The translations under genes were made by a program, and so were the position numbers. This document shows, piece after piece, positions 1-9,900 of a stretch of 64,000 nucleotides of DNA (positions are counted from its first letter, which is position 1; the number at the start of each line of letters is the position of its first letter). Source of the DNA: Lucifuga dentata (taxonomy: Eukaryota > Chordata > Actinopteri > Ophidiiformes > Bythitidae); the NCBI GenBank assembly GCA_014773175.1, contig VXCM01000292.1, positions 53,339 through 117,338 on the forward strand. Direction: 5' to 3'. Below the pieces are notes generated by a model. That model was not told the DNA's origin and searched no databases. It saw only the letters and a program-made list of their open reading frames with translations.

Positions 1-628
1 GACCAACAGCAGTTAGGAAATCACACTGTGTACTTAATAGAGTGGGGTTCATGTGAGCTTTCAGCTTTTAGTCTAAAATGAGCTGTGATAACACTGCATC
101 CCTTTAAATTGTGGAAAACGCTGCAAGAAACTCTTCAAGTGTCAGCAGTGCTAAACACAGATGCTGTTTAAAGGAGAGAGCATCATTAGGCAGTTCTCTT
201 TGAATAAGCAGGAGTTAAAAAAAAAAACAAAAAAAAACTGAGAAACGTCACAGACAAACTAAACTATTCTTGTCCCCAGTAAATGCACAGAACAGAGCGC
301 TTTTATTAGGGCATTCAACTTCTTAGAAAAAAAAAGGTGTGTTGATGTGCTCTAAATAAATAAAGTTAATCTACTAGCATAAGTGGTGTTGAGATTTTCC
401 CCAGTTTTTAACTTTAATATTGTTTGGGAGCATTTCATCTAGCAGGAGGAAGAGGATGACAGTGTTTCTGGCACAAAATAGGAAATAAAATATTCTTTAA
501 AGTCCGCACATCCTTTACTTAAACTAGAAGGTTACTGAAGTATAAAAAGTAAAAGTACTCAATTGTGAACAAGAGCAGCAAAACCCTACATGTCCAATTT
601 TGGACATTTCTGTGTTTCTGAACAGTTG

Positions 629-781
629 AAGAAGGACGGGATGGGAAGAAAGACAAGGAAGCAAGGCAAAAGGGAAAGATGGAGTGAGGGAAATAAGGAA
701 GGAAGGAAAGATGAAAAGCAGAAAGGAACAAAACAAAAAGCACAGAAGGAAAGTACACCGGGGAAAGAAGAAAGAAAAAGA
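629..781 (+). repeat. Polypurine tract
   Basis: About 150 bases are almost entirely A and G on the plus strand, with GGAAG and AAAGG words and few pyrimidines. Open frames across it are low-complexity K/R/E strings (or S/F/L on the other strand) and are not believable genes. Confidence 0.7.
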
Positions 782-783
782 TG

Positions 784-815
784 AGTTACTAGTTACTACA
801 AAGTAACTAGTAACT
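784..815. repeat. Perfect 13-bp inverted repeat
   Basis: Arms AGTTACTAGTTAC (784-796) and GTAACTAGTAACT (803-815) are exact reverse complements around a 6-nt loop. It directly follows the polypurine tract. It could be the core of a dispersed repeat or a cruciform-forming site; function is unknown. Confidence 0.7.
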
Positions 816-1501
816 ACAACCATCAGATGTAAAGTATGGAGTAAAAAATACCAATACCTTGAACTTAAGTCTTTGTGTTTTAAACACACAAACTAGCAAT
901 AAGAAAAATACCGAGAGGCTCACACAGTGACAGAGACAGGTCATTTGTTTCACTTCATTCTGCTTCATATTTTGCTCATATGTATTCACTTGGTGCCGCC
1001 AGAATGGTGCTGAGCACATAAATAACTGATACAATGACCCAATTTTGTAATGAGCAGTAGCCGTAATAAAGTGAATGTTTAGAATGATCAATAGTGCCAC
1101 ATGCTTCAATGAGGCTGCAACAATCGCTAAACCCTTTTCCATAACCTGGGGTCATATATCAAGAGTCAAATGAGCAGCTTATAAATGCATTCCTCTCCCT
1201 GTGTGGAATTAGTAGTCCTGCTGGGGAGTGATAAACTGGAGAAATAGCCACACACACACAAACAGGGCTTAGCAGGCCTGTCAAGAATCCCACCATCCTC
1301 TCGTCAGACCACCAAAGGCAAATCTGTCTGCTTGGATCCCACTCGGTTCCCACTAGATAGCACCGAGCGAGATGTGACTCTCTGCCCTGAGCCATGCATC
1401 GAAGTGCTAAAATGCAGCAGAGCAAATGCTCAATTTGGAGGGAGAGGATGAAAGAGAGAATCTGAAGCTGGAACTGGTGCTGGTGAAAGATTGTGAGGAT
1501 T

Positions 1502-1655
1502 TTATTGATGCCCTGGGTGATTCTTTATGTATGCACACAAGCAATAACCACCAAAGAGCATAACAGCTCCAGTGAGACCAACCAGCACACCCAAACCACA
1601 GCCAGAGCGCTGTAATGACTCCTGGTCATGGAAGGTTGGAGTGCTTCTTTTTGTT
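1502..1655 (-). CDS. Possible terminal exon of an unrecognised membrane protein
   Basis: On the minus strand a TTGTGCAG acceptor opens a frame of about 50 codons containing FHDQESLQRSGCG, a hydrophobic segment of about 20 residues (LGVLVGLTGAVMLFGGYCLC), then AYIKNHPGHQ and a stop. The TAA overlaps a canonical AATAAA polyadenylation signal (1501-1506). The layout fits the last exon of a single-pass membrane protein with a short tail. I could not find a convincing upstream exon and do not recognise the protein. An open frame of this length can occur by chance, so this is tentative. Confidence 0.28.
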
Positions 1656-3889
1656 CTGCACAAGATGTGTCAACAGGTGTTTTTTAAACCCTGGTGAATA
1701 CACAGTGCATAAGAAAAATTGATTCATCACCAGCGAATGGTCTGCTTGCTTAAGTGCTGCTACTTGAGCCCTTGCTTATTCAGCATATTGATTTTAGGCT
1801 ATACAAACAACCACTCACGGTGATCACTTAAGACTGATATAGTCTCAGAGCACAAGAAAACGCATCAGGCTCTTCTAACATGAAAGGCAGAAATGTAGAA
1901 AAAAGGGAGAGTGAGGATTTCTTCATGGTTCAGTGTGAAATAGGTGAAAAGAGATGCATTAAGTTTGTGTAATCAGCAGTAGGAATAAGTACCCATACCC
2001 TCCACATAAGTTGTAATACAATAATTTAAAAAATAAATAAATATTGTGTTTAAAATACATTTAAGTAAAAGTAGCTATGAGCAGGAATATTTCATAAGTA
2101 CTCAGTGAAGAATGTCCCATCATTCTTTATGATATAATGAAATAATGAAAATCTCCCAAAACTGACAAATTTATAACCAATTTCACCTAATAGTATTACC
2201 CTGTCAAGTACTTCTACTTAAGTAAAGTACAATTATAAGGGAGGAGGATCATAGTTTTTCAGCATAATAAAAAGAAGAAAACATTCAAGTACCAGTAACT
2301 CAAAACTGTACTTATATGCCATTTTTCAATAAGTGTTAGTTATGGCTCTCATCTGGCAGTCTGGTGAGAGCACTGTGAACACATGAGAAATCCCTCTTAG
2401 ATTTGGAGAAATCAACAGTGGCCCCCATTCACCCCTGCACAAAACCCCCATATCGTTTAATAGCAATGTATTGGGAAAGAATCCCTCATGTTGAGCCATT
2501 GATCCAAGATCAATTGAAATGGTCTGCCTGTGAAGATACGTAACTGATGCCAAAAAGACTGACCCACATACTGCAGATCTCACTTTACATGAAGCAGTTG
2601 TAAGTTACTCTGGCCTAAAAGTCACAATGGGATGCAATATGGGGAAGACATCAGCACTCCATTCACTACCTGCTCATTTCATACCTTTGCAACAGGCTGA
2701 GTATTCACATCTGAGGTCTTTTGGACAGCGCACCTTTTAAGACAAGCCTTAAATTTTCTGCAGCATGGCAAAACAGTAATTGCTCTCCTTATCATGCAAA
2801 GTGAAACGTGCCACCCTGTTAGACCGCTACGACACTCAGGAGGGAAAAGCAAGAGACCCATGCAGAATGTCAACTAATTCAGCTGTTTACAAAGAGGAAA
2901 GATGGTTATTAGAGGAAGATGGTGACAAATACACTTGGTGCAAAGATAGTATAAGCATGCCTCTGTCATGTTCATTTTTATGCATTTCCCTGATCTGTAG
3001 TTCTTTCCTTTACATTAACCTTATAATTACCATGTAAAGTTACTGTCAACCATGATCGATGACTACGTTCAATAATATACTCTTTAAAAATAGCATCACC
3101 TTAAAAACAGATAAGTGATAATATTATCATACTGGGATTAAGATTCAACCCTTTAAAGCAGTGGTTTTCAAACTGTGGTACGTGTACCACTGGTGGTATG
3201 AAAAAATGCCCTCCTCGTGGTAAATTTCTGCAAAACAATTAAAATCTATGGGAATGTTGTTACTGTGGAAAAGTGTAACAAATAAAACTTCACTTTCATT
3301 TCGGATTTTTTTTCATTGATAGTAGTCCAACTCGTTCTGTGTTGACAGTGTATACTTCCATACTGTAAAATTCAATTTCAGTCTAGCACACGTGAGGTTT
3401 TCTGTGGTTTTGTTTTTCCTCTTATAGTTGGTAGCTTGTTGCTGAGGTGGTGATTATTAAGACTTTTGCTCTAAAAAATAATTAGTTACACTAGTGAAGA
3501 TGCACAAGTAGTATGTTAAAATATGGGACGTTCAGTACATATGTTCAAACCAATGCAATGTATGTTTATGGACTTAATGTTCTGTTTAGATGGTGTAAAG
3601 ACAGCAAACCTGTATGTGTAATTCAGAATTATTAAAGTAGTAATGCTTTTCATCAAATGAATAAAAGGCAGAAAAGTTTTTTTAATAAATGAAATGCACT
3701 AGAAAACAACAACATGCAAATACAGTTAAACTCAACCAGATCATCCACAAATTAAACAACAAAAAAAAAGGTTAAAAATATTTTTTCCAAAAACAACAAC
3801 AAAAACAAACAAACAAACAAAAAAAGATTTAATACATAGGACTTTCAAATGCAGCAAGACAGGAGATGGGGGGATGGGTGGTGCGTGTA
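1656..3889 (-). other. suds3 3'UTR and downstream region
   Basis: This lies immediately downstream of the suds3 stop on the minus strand and must hold its 3'UTR. I could not fix the cleavage site; ATTAAA-type signals occur near 3677 and 3830 on the minus strand. The stretch at 2030-2330 has AAGTAAAAGT/ACTTCTACTTAAGT words like a dispersed fish repeat, and 3159-3460 is a hAT-like relic. No further coding exon is convincing. Confidence 0.4.
3159..3460. mobile_element. hAT-like non-autonomous relic, copy 1
   Basis: It begins CAGTGGTTTTCAAACTGTGG, a terminus typical of vertebrate hAT (Charlie-like) elements, and shares internal words such as GTAGTCCAACT and the phrase around TCAATTTCAGT with the copy at 16615-17043. 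No transposase frame remains. Confidence 0.5.
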
Positions 3890-3988
3890 TCATGCTGCCG
3901 AGCGTCGACGGATGACAAACGCTCCCCTCTGCAGCTGTCCCAGGTAGATCCTCATCTTTGTACTGTCGCTTGTCTTCCTCACCCAAAT
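3890..3988 (-). CDS. suds3: suds3 coding exon 12 (terminal)
   Basis: Acceptor CTTGCTAG; encodes [20 protein letters not shown] then [12 protein letters not shown] and TGA at 3892-3890. Human has [13 protein letters not shown] 2.3-kb intron (3989-6319) without recognised genes separates it from exon 11. Confidence 0.95.
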   Translation of the reverse strand: MWVRKTSDSTKMRIYLGQLQRGAFVIRRRSAA

Positions 3989-6900
3989 CTAGCAAGGGAA
4001 AAACAAAGACAAAAAAAAGTCCCTCAATATGATAATTCAGAAATTATACATTCTAATTATGTCTACAAGACACTTTGCGATGACAGCCAAACTGCATTTT
4101 ATCTGTTCAGTGTTCCAACATCAATCCAGAATACAAAAAAAAAAAAAACCAAAAAATATAACACACGTTTATCAGGAAATCCTCTTCGCAGACTGTTCCT
4201 TTTCTTGGTGCTGTCTTGTTTTAATGAAAGTGGGAAATTAATGTACCCATATAATTTGCCATTTCTGTTTTATACTGGAACTGTTCATTGCTGCCTGACT
4301 GCAAAGTGGAAATAAGCCAAAGCAAGCAAAACTTATCACTAAAACATCTATTGATTGGTCACTAAAGTCACATTTTACTCAGATGCTCAACTTTATACAT
4401 TAAACATTATAAATTATTAGTCCATGTACAGATGCTTCAGCTCTTTGTCCTGCAGTTCCACTGATTCTTTATTTTGGCTCATTTGGAGGAAATTAAAAAG
4501 CAAAGGTACCATAACATTGCCAAAGGTAAACACAGCCATCTAGTGGACAAAATACTCCAGTTAATAAAATACCAGTGACTCGTGAAAATACGTGTCGTGT
4601 GTTTTGAAAAAATGTTTCTGTGCATTCTTACATTGTCAAACCTGAGTAAACCTGAGATTTATAGGACGCCAAACTCTCCTAGCATAAGTTCGCTATGCCA
4701 CTTCCCAATTCTTCTCTGATTACTCTTGGCTGCGGTGATACAGGTTGAAGCTCAGAGCCAAAACACAAGAAATGCTTCGAGCTTATTGAAATACGGTCAA
4801 ATACATATACATATACATGCCTGGATCAGTTTGAGAATTTACATAAGCCTAGTTTACTCTTGGTGTTTGTTGTAGATTCTTTTGAAGTTGAGCTCTATGA
4901 GGGCTGACTGGGCGTCGGGGGGTGAGGTGGGGAGAATCCAAAAAAAAGGCTACATTAAAAACATTAGTGAATTCTGTAAAATAACGCTAAGAACGGTAAC
5001 TCCTCCCATTCTACCACTTATACTCCCTCATCTTCACTAGTATACACCAGTCCAGATCTGACCAATACTACAAAACTAAAATTTTTACCAACCTGGGCTG
5101 ACTGCAAGTGACACATCATTATCCTGCCCCTTTACAGTAGTTAATTGTTTTATTTTAGCACTCCCCTGTCACAATTGGGGGGAAAAAAAGCTTTATTTTG
5201 AAAGGAAATGTGGTCTGCAATCATTAGTGCAATTTGATGAGAAAAGGAAAATGGCAAGAGCACATTGACTTTTGTGCTTAATAAGATTATTTCAAGGGGC
5301 GTATATTTGATTAAGCCCCTGCTGAAAAGGTAACCAGTTTGGTTTCTTTGAATGCACAATTAAAATGATTGTGAGTTTTGTTTTGGTCACCAAGTTCATT
5401 AATTAATATGCTGCGCTCTGGGTGCCAGTTAAAGGCAGCAAGGTAGTAGCATAATGGCTATTTAGTGTAACTGCTAATGAACTGTTGTTAAACCTTTAAA
5501 ATGCTACAGTAAAGCGGTGACATGGCTGCATTGTTGTTTTCCTGTGCTGTTATGTTTCATACAGCTTGGTCAGTTTAGTGGATGTAAAAAATAAAGCACA
5601 AATTTAACTTCATTTGAATTACTAGTCAAGAGTCCTTCATTCTGCCCAAGCAAAGCATAGACACAATGTGCTTGATTTGCCATGAAATGATGGCTATTGT
5701 GAAGAGTGGAAATATTTAAAAAATCACTAATTAAACCAAAAAATGTCCATTTTGAACAAACTATCGCCAGAAAATATAGAGGTAAGAACCATTAAAACTA
5801 ACCATCTGAAATCTTCAAATCAAGCTACCAACAGTTTTTCTTCAACATACAGCTGTGAATCACCATCAGCAGAAACAGAAATTACCCCTGACTACTACAA
5901 CTAGGGTTGAGCTCCAGTAGCCAATTCCAATTTAGAATGCAGATTCAAGCTTCAAGTCTAATGAATGTCTTTTGACTCTTTATCTGCTTCCTCTTTTTTA
6001 CTGGAAAAGATTGATATACAACACATTCAAGTAGTCACTTAGCTAAAAGATATGAGGAACATTAAAAAAAAATCTCCTCTGTGTTCTACAAATGGTAAAT
6101 CAGGGCTTTACTTCTAGTTTTACTTCTTTCATTGTCGATCAATAATTTTTAGTGTTTAAAAATTAAGCAAATTCCACACTGAATTCAGATTTCATAAAAT
6201 GGAATCATAGCAAAACCCTAAAAGCAAATGCATAAACCACATGTGGTCAGTCACACCTCTGCATCCCATATTTCTAAAGACTCGATGCATCAGAAGCAGG
6301 ATGAGAACAAGAGGCTCACCTCATTGGTCCCAACTGAACTGATGACACAGCTAATCTTGGTGTTGTCCTTTGACTCCAGGTAGATGGCCTGGCTTTTGTG
6401 ATACCTGTCAGCAAATGAACACACATGCACACGCACACGCACACACACACACACACACACACACGAAATGCAGTCAGGTAAGAGGCTCATTATATATAAT
6501 TTTACCTCACTGAATAAGTCACATTCTTCCTGAGATGGCAAGTAGATAATTGGACTGTAAAGTGAAAACAAAGTCTCTCTTATATTTTTAATGGCTCCAA
6601 ACTGTCAACAAGACTGATACACCCCAAGGAAAAAGACTGACAACAACATTTGATCATTAAGGGCCCAGTAAAGAACAATGACGCATGTGTCCATGCGGCT
6701 CTGTGAGAAGGCTTTTCTGCGCTGGCATCATCTTTAATGACGACTAAGTGAGACTTCAGCTTGAGAGAAATATGCACACACACGTCAGCTAACTTCCCTC
6801 AATTTTTTTCTGTCTATATCAGCAATTGAAAAAAATCAAAGACTACTATTTTCCTTCTCTTAAAACTAGCTTATTTACTTGCATGTCTGCTGCAGAGCTC

Positions 6901-9900
6901 GGCTTTCAAAAAAGAGGGTACAGAGGCTGGTCAAGGATTTTAATTCTCTTTATATCTGCATTACATCAGAATAAAGCAACGGTTATAATACAGCTACCTT
7001 TGAATATAAAATTTTATGGTAACTTCAAACATCAGCACTTCACTTATTCATCTCCTGGGTGATATCTCTTTCTGCAGCCCAGACAAAAGGAGTTTGCCAT
7101 CAAAGTGGCTGTAAAACATCTTTTGAGAACCTACCAAACAGCAAAGCCATCTAACCCAAAGAATAATTTCAAGGGAGCTATAATCATTGCTATGTAGCCA
7201 TCTAGTGGTGACATGAGTTAAGTCATGCCTAGATGAGAAATAGCACAATCTTACAGGAAAATCTAAGAAATCCTTTTGAGAATGAAAAAATTAACACACC
7301 ATCTTTTATCGTAGTAAAGTTTCCCCTCCTCGATGCGGGCATCATAGCGCTGGGCGGGGTTCTCCATGGGAGTTGAGGGGACATGCTCTGGAGATAAGGG
7401 GGACACTAGTGGGAGAAGAAGATGGGATTTAAAAAAAAAAAAAAAATTGATTATTGTCATCGCGTAAGATTGTCATAGATCAGTATGTGTCAGTAAGAGG
7501 GATGAGTTCATGAAAAAAGTTAACTAAAAAAGTTAAACTAAATATGCATGACAACATCTGGAAAGAAAGTGCAGATGGTGTGTGCAACATACCTGGCCGT
7601 TTCGGCGATTTAAGCTGTGAAGAGAAGGTATAAAAAGTTAAAACTAGTAACTGGAAAAAATTTGGTGCCACAGAGGAAAGCAGAAATCTAAGACTTTTAG
7701 AAATAATAATTACCTTATTCAGCGTTCTCAGATCCTCCATGATCTGTTCATCTGTTAACAAATAATTTAACTGAGGTATTGAAGAGTTAAGGAAGGATTC
7801 TACAGGGTGGTCAAAATTAAGACAGACCTCAGACAACAAGGTCTGGGCTCAAGCTCTTCTGCCAGCAGAGTAATTCCCACTGCAGTCATGACTTGTCACT
7901 GACAAGTCACTGAGACATGACTTGCTCCAAAATTATATTACACTCCAGGAATAAACACAGTATTATGTAACAGTAGTTTGAAAATAACACCCAATAAATT
8001 ACGCATCACAGATATTCAGAGCAACAGAAACAGTAAATATTGTACTACAACAAAGATTTCTACTTTTTTTAATAGGATATCTGGTGCAGGTTTTCTCCGT
8101 TTGTCTGGTATTGGAACTGGATCATTGGGCCGTCTCCTCAGTTTTCGAGTCATGATGGGTTTTACCTCCATGGAGTCTGTGTATTTGGAAAATAATGACA
8201 GAATGAGATCTATAATATAGATCTATAATAATGACAGAATGAGATAAAAATGACATCAAAATAGGGTTAAAATGTCTTTTTTAGTTTTTTTTTAAAGCAC
8301 AACTTTCCTAAACTACAAAGACATTTATTTATAATGGATTTCTTAACTAATGCATTAGTCGTTGTTCTTATTTCATGGCAGTGTGAACATTTTCTACAGG
8401 CTCAAAACTCAAACTTTGTGACATAGCTAGACAGGAAAAGCCCAATTGTCTGAAAATAAGCCTTTTTCAGAAAGAAGAAAACAAAAACTCTCAGTACTTC
8501 TTCCTCCCTTTAAAACACCAAACACACACACACACACACACACACATCATCTCTCTCCTTCAGATCAAGCCCTTGACTCATCCCATTATAGCTTCCGTAC
8601 CGCCCGTCAGCTCCATTGTTAATTTTTCGTTCTCTATCATCTTCTTCTTCTCCTCCAGCTCTGCAATTAAGTTTTCCTTCAGCTCAACCTTTTTATCATC
8701 AAACTCCTTCACTGCTGCCTTCTTCTCCTTGATGTAGTTCCTCTCTACCTGTTCTGTCTGCAGAAGAAAGGATGTGAGTGAGTGAGTAACAACAGAAAGA
8801 CAAAAGAAAGAACTGAAATATGTTTATGCCCAAAATATAGGTCAATTATAAAGATATCCTGCAATAGTCAGCAATATTAAGTATGCTTACCTCAAGCTGA
8901 AGAAATAGATCTGTGGAAGTAAGAAGAAAAAACTTAGGATTATTGCTATAAACCAAATATCAGTTAAATGCAATCATGCTGGTATGTGAGCTGTTTTTTG
9001 ATAAATTAGGAGAGCCGCTTTTCTGTATTTTACTCTTGTCATATTTTAAGCTAATTGTCATGCATAAGTGCGACTGATGCATGTTTAGCTGTAATTTTTA
9101 ATGCTGCTGTGTACCTCTGCAACAATCCCCCACCAAATGAGGAGGTATTTTACCAGCAGTCGTCTTGAAAGTTAAAGCGAGGAGAAAGGCAGAAAGGATA
9201 GATGCATCTGAAGAAAGCACAATATGGTCTTTCTCTCCATATAACTCAACTTGCCTGCATTGCGAAGCCTCTCTTTATACTGCTGGTCCAGCTTCTTCAT
9301 CCTCTTCTGATACTCCTGCAGTGTGCCTGTGAAGGAGTTGGATTTTAAATAATCTACATAATCACAACTTTATAAACAGTGGCACTGTTTACAATAAAGT
9401 AGTAAAAGTGTGCTGCATTGTAGCAGGTGCATTGCTGCAGTTATTGGAACTCTATTCTAAGATGAGTTATTTAAATAGGCCATCAACATCCTTAGATAAA
9501 TACCCAGTAAATTTGTGTATTCCAGAACAGCTACACTCAGCACCCAGATACAGTCCATTCAATTACACTGACATTGCACTCATTCTTAGATTTACAGACA
9601 ATCCATGACATTTTACGCCACAATTTTCAGCCTTAACAACAGCCTGAGCAACAAAGTCTTGAGCCAGAGCCTTGAAATAGCCAATTCAGCAGTTCAGAAC
9701 CAGTTTGTATCAGTAAACAACAATCAGACTTCAGTAGGAAAAACAAAATGTGCATGATGGAGGATTCTGTGTCAGTACATATCATCTGTTTTTCAGATGA
9801 TTTCACATTTCAGCCACAAACAATGGGAAGACAAACTTTCACGACTTCAGTTTAGCAAATTATTCTTGAGAAATGCATAAAAGAGTTCACTAAACTCAAG

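Larger units (their letters stand above)
1..1501. other. No gene recognised; AT-rich flank
   Basis: No open frame here has recognisable family similarity or exon-like splice borders. Visible content is a purine-rich tract, a short perfect hairpin, and stretches rich in AAGTAAAAGTACT-type words that resemble dispersed fish repeats. It lies downstream of the suds3 stop codon on the minus strand. Confidence 0.5.

Noticed and set aside
2679..2873. Upstream exon for the candidate 1502-1655 gene
   Set aside because: An acceptor-like TGCTGCAG and donor-like AAAG|GTATGA bracket a short open frame, but the phases do not join to the 1655 acceptor without a stop.
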